Shown here in pieces: positions 11,594 to 24,139 of a stretch of 64,000 bases of DNA (its first letter is position 1; every line of letters starts with the position of its first letter). Made by a program: the position numbers and the translations under genes. Source of the DNA: Buxus sempervirens (lineage: Eukaryota; Streptophyta; Magnoliopsida; Buxales; Buxaceae); the NCBI GenBank assembly GCA_947561395.2, contig OX387189.1:27404329-27468328 (forward strand). Direction: 5' to 3'. The notes beneath the pieces were generated by a model. It was not told the DNA's origin, made no database searches, and saw only the letters and a list, made by a program, of their open reading frames with translations.

Positions 11594-12460
11594 ACTGCCC
11601 CTCTTTGCAGGAGTTGTAACACAATGAACAGCAAAGAACAGACACAACTCAAAATTGCACGTTTGAAAGACATCTCATTAATTGAACTTGCTTTGGTCAA
11701 ATAAAGGAGTGATTAAAAACATGGATTTGAAGATAGCCAATGAAACCCCTGCTTGAAGTTTGATGGGGTGGCATCTTTTCCTTAGCTCAAATTTCTTTGA
11801 GCTCTCGTGGCTATGAAAAGAAATCTAAGACAAGCAAATTTCGAAAAGAAGGTGGATTTAAAATTGACCTCTGCAAACTCAATTACTTTTGATGTTTTTC
11901 ACTTTACAGCTCAACAATAAGGAAAGAAATATTTTATTGAATTTTCTTGATTGATTTTTTTTATTTGACATACCTGGGCGCCATTTAATGCCCAAACCTG
12001 TGCTTGAATATTTTGTAACTTGCTTTTGCTTCTTCATCTTCTTGCTCTCTCAATAATGATGTATGTGCCGTTGCTGCCCATAACCTGCCTTCATTCTTTT
12101 CAACTGCCCAAGTGAATGCCTCTTCTTGATTGATGGATTTGAAAATCATGATCTGTTGATCTAACCTCATGTCCTTACAACCCATGATCTCTCATTCATG
12201 CCTTCTTACTCCCCCAGTAAAATCCTTCTTCAGAATTGGAAACCTTTGTTTAAAGGAGAAAACATGCAACTGCTTTAAAACTTCTTTTTTTTCTTTTTTT
12301 TTCCTTTTTCTTCTTCTTCTTTTTTTTTCTTTCTTTTTTTTTCCTTTTTCTTCTTCTTCTTCTTCTTCTTTTCTTTTTTTTTTTTATCTCTTTTTCTTTC
12401 TTTCTTTCTTTTTCTTCTTTTCTTCTACAATACATTGAAATATTTCCCCCTTTCTGCAAC
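11594..12460 (-). mobile_element. 3' internal region of inverted Ogre-like element (fossil)
   Basis: Counterpart of 1-501 on the opposite strand. It joins the LTR through CTGCAAAGAGGGGCAGT (minus) and carries a long pyrimidine tract at 12278-12426 where the plus copy has its purine tract. No coding domain seen. Confidence 0.5.
12278..12426. repeat. Pyrimidine (CTT/T) low-complexity tract
   Basis: CTT and T runs. This accounts for the Phe/Ser-rich plus-strand and Lys-rich minus-strand ORFs, which are not genes. Confidence 0.9.
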
Positions 12461-12540
12461 TTTGGTTACTTGACCACCTGAGTCAAATTGAGATGATTGA
12501 TCGACGCTTCTCTCCAAGAATGAAAGTTCTTGTCTTGATG

Positions 12541-12773
12541 AGCAACCGGGGGTGTCCTAACACCTTCCCCTATTCATAATCTAATCCCCTTACCCATTTC
12601 TGGATTTTTTATTTTAAAGTGGAATTAATTTTGATCTAGATTTGCCTTTTGGCTTATTTTGATGATTTTGGTGTCCATTCACACCTGAAAAGAATGATGG
12701 CGACTCTTCCCTTTTTTCGAATCCCGTTTGATGACCGAAAAGTCATGAGGTTGATTTTTTCCATGTCTCACAG
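12541..12773 (+). mobile_element. 3' end fragment of Ogre-like LTR
   Basis: Matches the last 230 bp of the plus LTR, from CCTAACACCTTCCCC through GGTGTCCATTCACACC to CCATGTCTCACA at 12773. It is not followed by the PBS seen after the copy at 5880. Confidence 0.65.
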
Positions 12774-13089
12774 CAGCGAAGAGATTACAGGGCCATGGCG
12801 CCAAGCCTACAATGGATGGATCAGTGATTCTCCATCACCTCCACCCAAAGAAGGAGATGGCATTTCAGGAGGACTATGGTTCCAAGGTAGGCCCCGTATC
12901 TCCAGTCCATCAATTGACAGTACTGAAGCCTCCCTCCAGAGATCTGCTAAATGGCCACCTGATTGCATGTCTACAACATCAGAGCCGGACCCATATCCAT
13001 TATCCTTTACTGGCTCACCATCATCTGAGTATGATCCAGATTCCCTCTCACATGAAATTCCTGAGTCGCCACATGTTATGAGCTTCTAG
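12774..13089 (+). other. Unassigned open segment, Pro/Ser-rich
   Basis: An uninterrupted plus-strand frame runs from the LTR fragment to a TAG at 13087. Beyond the LTR end it encodes about 105 residues rich in Ser, Pro and Asp/Glu, with no motif I recognise. It lies between an Ogre-like LTR end and a family B LTR, so it is probably a leftover of element coding sequence. A host exon is less likely. Confidence 0.25.
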
Positions 13090-15021
13090 AAGATCGCCAC
13101 GCGTCGCCAACGGTGACAACTAGCAGATTCGGGCTAATTTTGGCACATGGGCAACTCGTTCGCATTTGAAATGCGGACACGGAAATTTGGCCTATAAATA
13201 GGCCTCCACCCCCATTGTTTGTAAGGCCTTTTGACCCTGTCGACCCCTTGCCTCTCTAGCAACCTACCACTCTTCTGAAGTTCTACCCACTCACCCAAAC
13301 ACTTTTTCTATACCCAAAATACCCCTAGACCTTCTTCTTTCTCTCCTTTTTCCTATTTCCACTCACAAATAGAACCAACAGAGGTAATTTTTGAAACTAA
13401 AAGGAGGTTCTCAAGCTACTGTTCATCACTTAGAGTACCCTCACATATCTAGGAGAGAAGGTAATAACAAGGTAATAACATTTGTTGTAGTGTTCTCCAA
13501 TATATTGAAATAAAGTTTTTATCAAGTTTTCTTTTCTGATTTTCTTTGAATTAACTCTTTCTTGTTCTCCCTTGTCACCTGATATCCTTTTGCATGGTGT
13601 GGGAGTCCCCATGGTAAAGGGGACTCCCTATACGAAAGATGAGAGGAGAGGAAAGTTCCATGTAAAGTGGAAAAGTCTTGTTTTAATATTCTTGAACCAA
13701 GCCCTTCTCTTTATGTTGATTATTCACAAGAGGGGTTTGTCCTCTTAGCACATCTGATGTACCCCTAACTTTCCTTCCGTCTTTCCCTTCACAATGAGTG
13801 GTAGGTTTTCTTTATTATTTGCTATCTTCTTTGTTATTATTTCCATGCATGCATGGCACGAGTTTTTCACACATCCACACAATCATCACCACATCTACCG
13901 TTCCTGTATACTTCATGGTGGTTTCTTCATGCATAGCTACTAATTTCTCTTGTCTAGTTTAATTAGTTGATGTTAATCAGGCATGTGTATGAATGAATGG
14001 TGGAAAAGAGTGTGTATTGGGTCTCGAATGGTATTTGGAAGCCACCATGGGTCTGTTCAGAGACCCACAGCAAGTCACAAAATCCCTTGGAGAGAGGTCG
14101 AGCATAACCCTTCGACAGATTTGGCATTTTCGGATTTTTGGGCTCAGATCGCATACACAGTGCGGACCAGGCCCAACCACTTTTAATATGCGGAAGGGCC
14201 TTGTCCGTACAAGATTTTCGGACAAGCTTGATCCGCATAGTAAATGTGGTCAGGCCCTGATAATTCAAAAATTTTGATTTGCTCGACCCGGGTCTGCCCA
14301 ATTCGACCCATTTTTTATTAACTTGAACCGATTGGGTCTTTGGGTCAACCCAAGCCCATTTTGAGACTTTGGGCCCACCAAGGCTTTTTGGGCCCTCCAA
14401 CAGGGCCCACATCCAATCCGGCCCAGACAAGGCCCGTTTTCTATAAATGGGCCAAAGGCCACCTGATTAATTGCCCGTGGGCCAAGTCCAAGCCCATTGG
14501 GCCCTAAAAACCTTTAACCCACTTAACTTATATGTTTTAATTAACTTTTAAACCAAAACCACCAAATCCAGTAAGGGTTACCCAATAACCCTACTGGGCC
14601 ATGGGCTCAAGCCCAACTTAGCATCCAACGGGCCTTCCAACGGGGCCCGTACCCAGACCCACTTCATTAAATGATAAAAAGATAAAATCAAATAAAAATG
14701 GGACCCACATCTCCAATGGTCCCCACTCATACCCAAAAATGTATACATGCTGGATTAGGAATTGGGTGAGATTAAGTTGACTCGAACTAGGGAGACCCGA
14801 GGGACCCGTCAGACCAACGGGGCGGGCCAAGGTGTCTTTGGACTTCCCTGGACGTAATCGAGAGCTTAGCCAGAATCTCTAATAAGCCGCTGACCAGAAA
14901 AATTAGGCCCGGATAGGCACCCTTTGTGTCTGCCTGCACCTATCAGGCAGTGGCGACTCCGAAATGTCTCGAGGCACACACTCTCACATGCGCCTCATCT
15001 TGTGAAAACAGGTGCGCACAC
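13090..15021 (+). mobile_element. Family B LTR fragment
   Basis: Shares with the other B copies a TATA box (CCTATAAATAGG, 13191), a GGCCC-rich segment at 14280-14660, GGAGACCCGAGGGACCCGTC, CTATCAGGCAGTGGCGACTC and the terminal CAGGTGCGCACA at 15021. The left end lacks the U3 repeats seen in other copies. ORFs here are conserved-repeat artefacts. Confidence 0.6.
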
Positions 15022-15387
15022 ACCCCATTTCACTTTGTTTCGCTCGGCACAACGCCCCGTTTCGCTGGCACGCTGACAAAAATCGCCAGTAATGCAATTA
15101 AGTTATTTTCCTCCTCAAAACGCATCACTACCTCCAAAAAAATGAAATTTTGGTTGTAAACACTGGTTATGTGCAGTTAAAGTTAGGCCCGCCAAAGCAT
15201 GCCACGTGGCACAATCCTGGTAGGAGTGAGAAAATCCTAAAATATACATATGACAGAGCCCCATGGAACCAATTGGTAAAGTTTGGGAGCAACGTGTGGC
15301 ATCCAAGGTGGGTCCCACCAATCAAGTGGCACTTATGTGGCGGACATGTGAATACCACATGGCATTAGGTGCCACATATCATTTATT
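15022..15387. other. No recognisable feature
   Basis: Mixed sequence with several GCCACGTGGCA/CCACATGGCA-like palindromes (15199, 15354). No coding signal, repeat boundary or RNA gene could be identified. Confidence 0.5.
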
Positions 15388-16374
15388 GTAATGCCTCGGA
15401 TCTGGTAGTCTTTTTTTTTCAACGGATCCAGGCATTACTTGAATGCAACGGCATAAACGGATAAAGACAAATCAAAGTATGCCAGAATTTAAACAACTCT
15501 TTCATTACTTCAAAATAAAAGTGCTAATGATCCTCAAAATAAACTTCTTAATTCAATACATCAAATCTGAAATTTTAAAAGGCAATTACCAATTCTAGAC
15601 ACTTCTCAAACCTACCATAAAAGAAATAACTCCTAAATAAATTTCCTATTAGAATATAAAAGAAAACTAATAATCCATAAGATGCTCATCAAGGTCCTTT
15701 GTTGTACCCTCTGTATTATCTACTTCGTTTTACTCGTCCTCCCCAAGAGTATCTAAAAACAAATATTGAAAACAAGGGTGAGATAAAATCTCAGTAAGTA
15801 GCAACATGCATGCTATAAAACATTCCATATAATTTTAAAAAACAATTTCATGAGGTACAATGAATAAACCAAAGTTCATCATCCAGAAAATACAGTATAA
15901 AGTCCAAAATCCAACAAGTTATAATCCAAAACCAACAAAATATTCACACAAGCTACACAATTGCAATATCACAGGACTCGTGAAATATGACCATTTTGAG
16001 AGGTTAGATCCAGTCCCCATCGCCCCTCACGTTCCTACTTGTGATGAACTAGCCTACTCTGGGTTTTGGTCACCATGAAGCCGGCCTACTCTGGTTTCGG
16101 ACTTTGCTTTACACAATTGATCACTTAAACCTGATACAAGTGTTAAGTTGGCGAGTACAATTTAGTCAAAGAACAACGCTACAACATATTCAACAAAATG
16201 TATCACCATCTTGGTGGAAACAAATCACTACAGCTCATTCCCTCTTGGAATAGCATCTCCCTCTTGGAGGAAATGCATAAATGGAACTAAACTTAATCCA
16301 AAGAAAGATAGACAGACCTCACTATCTAGCTAAACTATGGATCCATAATGAGCTAAGCCCGCTAGACACAAGAC
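15388..16374 (-). mobile_element. Family C LTR fragment, interrupted by another C copy
   Basis: Begins TGTAATGCCTCGG on the plus strand, the family C minus-orientation terminus. It shares AATCTCAGTAAGTAGCAACATGCATGC and GCCTACTCTGGGTTT with the other copies. It stops at TAAGCCCGCTAGACACAAGAC, where a second C terminus begins. Confidence 0.55.
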
Positions 16375-17049
16375 TGTAACGCCCCAAAACCGGGTCATTT
16401 TTTTTTCATGACTCGGATTAAGGTATTAACTTATAATACATCACAATCAGCTCAAAAGATAAGACTAAAAGATTTAAGAGTTATCAAAGTGCTAGGAAGC
16501 TTAAATTATCCATGAGAATCTATATCTTACTGTTACATCAATTAATCAAATGAAGGGCAAATACAATTTAACTAACTCTCAAACTCTACTAGATCATCTA
16601 ATATTATTCTAAGAAATTAAGAACATCTACATCAATATGCTACTCTTGACTTCTGAATATTCTAAACTTCAAGCCCACTATCAGACTAACCCTATGCGTC
16701 CTCTCCAAGATCACCTAAAAACAAAACATTTAAAAGCAAGAATGAGATATAAAATCTCAATAAGTAGCAACATGCATGAAAGAAAACATTTTATATATGT
16801 ATATACACACACATATCCTTTACAAACCTTTCATGACTTGCAAAACAATATCACAAGTATCATTAAATCAAGAAGACAAAACTATATAAGTCAAATTTAC
16901 AATTTTTTCCAATTTAATACAAATACTTTTCCCAAAACAATTCATTATGTTAATCATGTCATATTAATATTTCTTTCAAAACCATTCTTGTCAAAACATG
17001 GCTAAACCGATCAATCAATCTCTTTCTTTTTAAAAGAAAACAAATCATA

Positions 17050-17590
17050 TATAATTAGTAATTAAGGCTCACCTTCAGATAGTAGCCTACCTCTACCGCA
17101 GGACATAAACACATAGTATCCACACCTCCTTCACAGGAGAATGCACATCTCTAAGACCGTAGGCACCCCTCGCAAGAGATAGCATAACTTAACAGCAAAA
17201 TGTGAACACATAGCACCTACATCTCCCCTGCAGGAGATAGCTCCCTCACCCTCAAGTGGTAACTCACACACCCATCTCCCATGTAGGATGCAATCACATA
17301 GTAATCACATCTCCCCCATATGAGGTATCTCCTACAGGAGGTACAGGTGGTAACACACACATCTCCCATGTGGGATGCAATCAAATCGTGATTACATCTC
17401 CCTCACAGGAGGTAACCCATCTTTCTCGTAGGAGGTAACACATCTCACCCGCAGGTGGTAACACACACATATCCCCTATAGGATGCAATCACATCGTGAT
17501 TACATCTCCTCCATAGGAGGTAATCCATCTCTCCCACAGGAGGTAATCAAATCTCATCCGCAGATGGTAACCAAAGCTCACATTTCCATC
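17050..17590. repeat. Degenerate minisatellite, CATCTCCC(N)GGAGGTAA units
   Basis: A dozen or more degenerate units of about 25-45 bp carrying paired CTCC/GGAG half-sites, so each can form a small hairpin. Some are grouped into a longer unit containing GGATGCAATCACATCGTGAT (three copies). Confined to this family C LTR. Confidence 0.75.
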
Positions 17591-18039
17591 ATAGCATATA
17601 AATCATTCAATGATACATGGAAGAGCATAAATCCAATTTCATATATAAAGCATTTTGTTCATATTTAATCAATAATCCAAAACCTCTTGCCAATACTTAT
17701 TATATTTCAAAACATAGGCTCAATATACTCAAATCTGTTATAAAAGTATTTTGATAAATTTTAGAACTTAAATCACGTCTAAAACAATATTTTACAGGTG
17801 TAGAAATCAATTAAATCGACTTTAAACAAATTCTAGAACCAAAACTCTTTTTAAACAAATCAGAACAAGACATATTTCGGTAGAACGTACCCAAAACTTT
17901 GTATAATTTTTATAAAATTAATCAACCACTAAAAACAACTCATAAACACCCAAAATCTTATTTGTACATGTGTTTAATTTGTCTAAAAATCATTTTATAA
18001 TAAAAATCTAGATATATTTCTCAAAATTAGAAAATTTGG

Positions 18040-18225
18040 GTTGGGCGCTCGACAGGTCACTCAAGCGGTCCTGTCTAGCGGCCTTTGAAACAAAACAGAT
18101 AAGCAGGCGCTCAACAGATCGCATAAGTGATCCTTTATTTAATATGGGGGCTCAACAGATTGCTCAAGCGATCCTTTATTTAACATGGGCGCTAAACAGA
18201 TCGCTCAAGCGATCCTGCCAGGCAC
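18040..18225. repeat. About 57-bp tandem repeats, GATCGCTCAAGCGATCCT
   Basis: Three to four units of a GCGCTCAACAGATCGCTCAAGCGATCCT-like element, each carrying the palindrome ATCGCTCAAGCGAT. It lies at the position where the other family C LTRs also have GC-rich arrays. The predicted short protein from it (RSLKRSC repeats) is an artefact. Confidence 0.75.
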
Positions 18226-19109
18226 CTATACAAAAACACAAATTCTAGGTTTTCTTTAATTCGTGAAATTTCATTATAAATCCGAATAACATCAAACCAA
18301 CTCCTCAAATTACTTCTAAATCATATATTTTCAACCTCTAAACATGTTACATCATTCCAAATACATCTAAACATAGATTTACAATAAATCTAAATCAAAA
18401 CCTAAGGAAACTCAATACTTTAAACATTATTGACAGTTTTCACAAACCACATGTAAGATCAATCAAACCCACGAAATCTATTGTATAAAATACATGGTTT
18501 AGTATCTCAAATCATCACATATTAATTCTAGATCAAACCCGAACGTTTAAACCTAAAATTCATGCAACGATTAAATAAATGGGGGTCTTACTACTTGCCT
18601 CAAAACGCAAAATCCTTCTCTTTAAGTTACCGCCGAGATTCTGCTACTATTGCACCCCTCTAGAGACCTCAGAACACCATCTCCACCCTTCAGATTGAAG
18701 CTCCAACAGTCTTGCACAAAACCCCCAATTTGAGGCCGATCCAAAAGTTGAATCTCTTCCAATCTAACTTTAATGAATGCTAGTCAGAGGTTTCTGCAAC
18801 ACCTTTTCTCTTGGTATTCCCCAAACGTGAGAGCCCTCCTTTCTCCTCATTTTCCTCTATATGATTTGATTAGAAGAAACCCTAATTCCTCCTTAAAGCC
18901 TCCCTTTTATAGGCTCACCCAAAATAAAAGTCCTATTTGGTTTAGGAAACTTTCTAACTAACCCCACTAGGATTCCTAATCTCATTTAGAAGCTTTCCTA
19001 ATCTTTCACAACTTCTTCTAATTCTTCCCTTTTAACACTAAATAAGAGAAACGTCTATTTTTCCTAACTTTCATGCTAATTATTTCCCTTATTTTTAAAT
19101 ATTTCAAAA

Positions 19110-19760
19110 TGTGAAACCCCGTTCCAATATCCCTAGCTCACCCTAATCATTGAGCTTGATGTGTAGGTAAAGCTGGAGGAACCCAAGCCTAAAGCCAGTC
19201 AAAGTGGCAGAGCCCCGGCTAGGCAGTGCCTACGGAGGTGAGCAACCTCTAAATGTTGAATAAAGTTTGATCCTAAGTGGGAAAAGTACCAAGTGTGGTG
19301 TGGTATGCAATGTACGAGGAGAGTGGCAAAACTGTAATTATTTGTGTTTGTGGAAAGCCACTTAAGTGAGGAAACCAAAGGGGGAAAAAGGCCATTCACG
19401 ACCAACCCCTTTCCCTAACCCTTTCCTCTCTTATCTTCCTCTCCCACTCTCCTATTTCTTCATCATCCTCCCCCATTTTCGTCCCCCGTCCATTTCCAAA
19501 CCATTGGAGGTGTTTGTTGCAAGAAAAGAAAGGAGAAAACACAAAGGGAGTGATTTTCGTGTGGGTGTTTTGGTGGAGATTTTCGGAGGAATCATCCAAG
19601 AGGCACTCAAGGTGCTGTTCGTGGCTTGCAAAGGGAGCTAGGAAGCTTGATAAAGAGTTTGCAAGAGGTAAGCAACACCAACCCCTTATTTTCCCAATTT
19701 CGGCCAAAATCGCATGTTTAGATGAATGTTAGGGTTGAGATGTGAAAACGAGTCCTAGGA
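19110..19760 (+). mobile_element. Possible LTR fragment with TGTGAAACCCCG start
   Basis: TGTGAAACCCCGTTCC at 19110 looks like a plant gypsy LTR 5' terminus. It is followed by a pyrimidine-rich leader and AAGAGGTAAGCAAC near 19663, as in transcribed LTR leaders. I found no matching end or second copy in the window, so this is tentative. Confidence 0.3.
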
Positions 19761-20968
19761 TAAATGGGAGGGATTTCTTTGAGGGGTTTTGTTAGTAGTA
19801 GATTTCTACACATGCTAGGAGTAATTTATAGCCCAAAAACATCAAGAACAAGTGAGATTTGAGAAAAACCAAAATCACCAAAAGCTCAGATTTCACAAAC
19901 TGTCAAGAAAACCTAATTCGATCGATTTGCTAGAGCCTTGAACTTAGTTTGGTGGTCTTCTACAATCATTTGCTACCAAGTTTAGTCAAGAGAGCTATAG
20001 GATCTTTAAACTCAATGGGGCCAAAACATATCTCTATCACTTTAATGAAGTCTACCCAATGGGTTACAGCTCTTGTCTTCTCCATCCATCTAACCCTTTG
20101 TAGTTTCTAGTGGTTAGGAGTTTGATGAAGGCCAAAAAATTGTTCTACTCTATAAATCCACCCTGATTCATCCGAGCCATCAAAACAAGGAAATCCAACA
20201 CATGTAGTTCTAGTTTCGAATCCTCAACTCATTTCGTGGTGTTGTGATTCAATTCTTTGATTTACTAATCTATATTTAAGCGTTCTCACTTCTCAATGCT
20301 TATGCTATTTAATTTTCCTAAAACTTCTTGCAATAACTCTTTGTTGGCTTTAGCTTCTTCTTGTGGTCTATTGAGAACTCCCCTATGCTCTTCAGATGTC
20401 TCCTTTAATTATTCTACTACATCAATAAGATTTGCAATTCAAGTTCCATCCACTATACCTCATGGGAGGGATATGTAGCTGTTAGAAACCAAAAGGGAGA
20501 TAAGTGTAAATTTCTCTTTATTTTTTAATATCTCGTAGTGGGTCCACACGCATAGTGCACATAGAAACTAGTTGCAACTATTGAAGGGATATGGGACTCT
20601 TATGGTAGCATTTTAAATTATTAAGAGATAATTGTTAAGAAATAAGCGTAAATATGCATAAAAATAGTATTCAATATTTTTTATTCAATTTGTTAAAATT
20701 TTAATGCATTATCTCAAGGATATAATTTAAATATAGAAGAAAAATAATTTACCAAATAATGAAAAAGATCTCTATAATTAGAATATTCCCAAAGTTCCCC
20801 ATTACCTAAATTTGTAAAAATGATATTTTCAAATTTATTTTTGATTGCACAATTAAAACAGTTGAACAAACAATCTCTTTAACAAATAATCATGAATCAA
20901 TTCAATTATTAAGTAAAAATATTTCAAAAAAACATAAGCAAAAATACAATTACATACACATAGGGATA

Positions 20969-21010
<42 letters not shown>

Positions 21011-21449
21011 ATGTGTGTGTGTGTGTGTGTCTATATGTAAGTATGTATTGTTTAGCTTCAAATCACTTTTCCCTATTATGTATTTCTTGTTCCATGTATG
21101 GTTTTGGGTCAAAAAGTTTACTATTTTAACACACTACTTATAGATACTCTACTCCAACATATAATCCTTTTTAGAGAGGATAAGGGAAAAAAATGCAGTT
21201 TTTGTTTATATTTTTAGGGAGACAGTGTGTGAAACCAAATGTCCAGCCAAAGCCCGTCAACTTCCCTTTATATGATAGTATAGATAAATTATCATCATAT
21301 ATAACAAATATATATATTTCAATTTTTTATTTTCTCTTACTTTGTTTTATCTCCGAACAACTTTTTTCCGTTCTTTACTCATTATTGTAAATTGTTTTGG
21401 TCAAAGTGTATAATATTTTAATCACTTCTAGTCATATATGTGCTCTCCA
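19761..21449. other. AT-rich intergenic sequence, nothing identified
   Basis: No coding pattern, RNA gene or element terminus recognised, apart from a dinucleotide microsatellite at 20971-21037. Confidence 0.5.
20971..21037. repeat. Compound (TA)n(TG)n microsatellite
   Basis: About 38 bp of TA repeats followed by CTA and about nine TG units. Likely length-polymorphic. Confidence 0.95.
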
Positions 21450-21479
21450 ACAACTATGGAGAGATAGCTTGTTAATACC

Positions 21480-24137
21480 ATCTTTTCAATGCTATTGACA
21501 AAGATCAAAATGTGTATTGCGTGGATGGCATAAAGGTCAGGCTTGAAAGATATGTTCTTGGAGACACGACAAAAATTCAAAAAATAAAGTATAATTGTAG
21601 TAAAAACAACAAAGAAGTAAGTATAAAAGGAATAGTGTTGGATGTAACGCCCCAAACCCGAGTCAATGAAAAACCGACCTTGACCCGAATCCGGTTCATC
21701 ACTGTAACAACCCAAATTCAGCCCAACAACCGAATTCGAGATGCTACTGACCCATATCAAATAATAATCAATAAATAACCAAACTGAAAAGTAAAATCAT
21801 CCTTCATTCAATATCTATCAAAGTGCGGAAAATATTATTGTGCAGAAGTGCAGTCTAATATCTTCATAAAATGAATCCAATAAAAGCATCCAATCCAAAT
21901 GATCATTTAAGTCTAGTAATAATCAAAGGTTCTAATTTCCTAATCTCTCAAATACATCAACCAATTAAATAAATAATTGTCAAGAACACTGAACATAATC
22001 CTCTCTCCTCAACCTCAGATCAAATCGGGATAATAGTAATCCTCTGGCGAATAGTCCACAAGGTTACTCTGGTAATCACCACTATGATCCCCCTCTCGCG
22101 TATCAGCTGAAAAATAACATAAGGAAGTAGGGTGAGATACGAATATCTCAGTAGACAACACATGCATGCTATAAACAGTTCATAATCAATAAAATAGATT
22201 TCATGCACGTATAAGCAGTCTCAAGTAAACAAGCTCATATAAACATTCATCTCGTTCATGAATGCAAATCAGCATGTAAAACAGTTTAGTAATTGAGAAC
22301 AGATAAAGTATATCAAGATCATGATTCATAAATCAATAATAGAATCCAATATAATTCCGGGATGTACTAAACAGTCACATCCAACCATAGCACCCAATAC
22401 ATGCATCCTGCATGTGAACAACATCAGAAATAAGTGTTTGTGATCTCAGTATCATTGTAGGACTCACAAAGAAAGATACACATTTGAGATGACTCTCAAC
22501 CATATGCTATACCACCATGCGGCTTATGGGTGACGCTACTAATGATACTCAAACCCATGAAGATCACCTTAGATAAGAGCCGTAGTCATCGACTTATTGC
22601 ACACGAACTTAATCAAGTTGGCAAGTACCACCAGCATGCAGCACCAGAATCAATACATGGAGATGGTCGCTTATCCATATGTACAAGGAATCACCAGCGG
22701 AGCACCGGGGTGTCCCTCCAGACATAGGATCCTCCAGAACAAACCAACTTGCAAAGGAAACACGTTCACAACAGGGAGTAACCCAACCCAAATGAAATAT
22801 CCTTTAGCTATCTAGCCAAAACTATGGATCCATGACAAGCTATGCCCACTAGACACCAATAATCCCTAAGGACTAATGTTACTGTAAGTATTAGTGCCTA
22901 GCGGCATATAATGGTTATACTGTAATTTCTTTCCTTATTGGTTTAACTGTGTTAAAAATCTGATCTGAAAATCCTATATAACGTATTCTAGTTAACAGTA
23001 TAAATTTATAGGTCACTTAATCAAATCTCTCAAGGTTACAAGTTCAGTTCTTCCAAAACTTAGGTTTCTTGCTATTTACAAAGCTTAGCCACTAATTTAC
23101 CCTAAATACCTTCCTATTTTTATTCTTTTGTAAAACAGGGAATTGGTAATTTATTTTGGTCTTAAAACATCTTATTTGAAGGTTAAAATTTGTTAAAAAT
23201 AGTTTAGAATTGAATCAGGATTTGAAAATACGAAAATTTGCATTTTCTGCATAGAGCGCTTAGGATCGCCTAAGATCGCTCAGGCGGTCTAGGGGAGGCA
23301 GTAGTTTAAAATCAATCGCCGACAATAAGTCAGTCAACGGTCTTGGACGGTCTATTTTTTTCAACAAGCGCCTGGGAGTGCCAAGAATCGCTGAGCACAA
23401 TAAGCTCGGCGGTCTCCCAAAAATGAACAGAAAGTGTTTCAAAACTTGATTTTTCACGTTTAAAATGATTCTAACATACTTATAATGTTGTTATCAAACT
23501 AAATACATGATTATACAATACAAAAACATGCAGTAGGGATTAAACCAAACGTGAATACCAAACGAACGTTAAAAACCGGTGTTGCCTACCTCTATCGATT
23601 GTTCCAATGAACTGCTCTTCTTCAAGTATGAAAAACAACTCTGAGTCAATTAAGATCACACGAACAGACCTCCCTCTTTCTCTCTTTTCTTCCTTTCTTT
23701 CTCCTCTTCTTCCCTGGTCTCGCAGCTTCTCTCTTGCAGCTACTGAGTATCAAATGAATACAAGCAACGTATTCCAACCGTATGCCATTAGGGTATTCTA
23801 ATACATATATCCTCAATTCCACGCATCTCACATGCATTAGACTCCATGCATCGCCCAATCAAAACACAGCTTATTTAAAATATCACCTTACCTTGATATC
23901 TCTCGATCAGATGGTTGGATCTGCGCCCAACCCTGGATCTCCACTAATTATAATATCACCTACATTAACAAAATATTTCTATCAATAATAATCCTCAAGA
24001 ATATTAATTATTAATTTATTTTTATATTTAGGAAAATTCGGGGTCTTACATTGGACTTATCCCAACTGGCATAGTGATTGGTTTTCTTTTAGCTGCAATT
24101 TTGCTTTTGGGAAAATTGGTTTTTAATGATGCTTTTT
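21480..24137 (+). pseudogene. Small gene-like remnant with membrane segment, split by solo LTR
   Basis: Plus-strand frame 21479-21642 encodes a short basic/polar stretch ending near SIKGIVLD. After the LTR and its target duplication, 24054-24139 encodes a very hydrophobic run (GIVIGFLLAAILLLGKLVF, then NDAF and a stop) that looks like a membrane helix. The upstream frame closes quickly (TAA near 21473) and I cannot name a family. It could be the tail of a membrane protein gene broken by the insertion, or chance coding. The match of frame and reading sense on both sides is the only support. Confidence 0.25.
21643..24050 (-). mobile_element. Family C solo LTR, TSD TTGGA
   Basis: Ends TGTAACGCCCC (21643) and GGGGTCTTACA (24050). 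TTGGA flanks both sides (21638-21642, 24051-24055). Length is 2,408 bp. No second LTR, PBS or coding domain. This is the cleanest family C copy and defines its boundaries. Confidence 0.75.
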
Positions 24138-24139
24138 AA

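Larger units (their letters stand above)
16375..19109 (-). mobile_element. Family C LTR copy inserted in the preceding copy
   Basis: Starts TGTAACGCCCCAAAACCGGG at 16375 inside the previous fragment. It contains the family landmark AAATCTCAATAAGTAGCAACATGC at 16753. Its far end runs into the TGTGAAACCCCG start at 19110. It carries two repeat arrays (17050-17590, 18040-18225). No internal coding region. Confidence 0.55.

Noticed and set aside
12169-12459. Phe/Ser-rich plus and Lys-rich minus ORFs
   Set aside because: Both arise from the pyrimidine tract at 12278-12426.
17256-17668. Possible CRISPR-like or coding repeats
   Set aside because: Units are degenerate, without uniform spacers, and lie inside a plant LTR. 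It is a minisatellite.
18036-18248. 70-residue ORF with RSLKRSC repeats
   Set aside because: Direct product of the 57-bp tandem repeat.
21645-21720. Second TGTAACAACCC terminus just inside the family C LTR
   Set aside because: Resembles a nested LTR start, but no matching end or duplication was found. Probably an internal duplication of the terminus.
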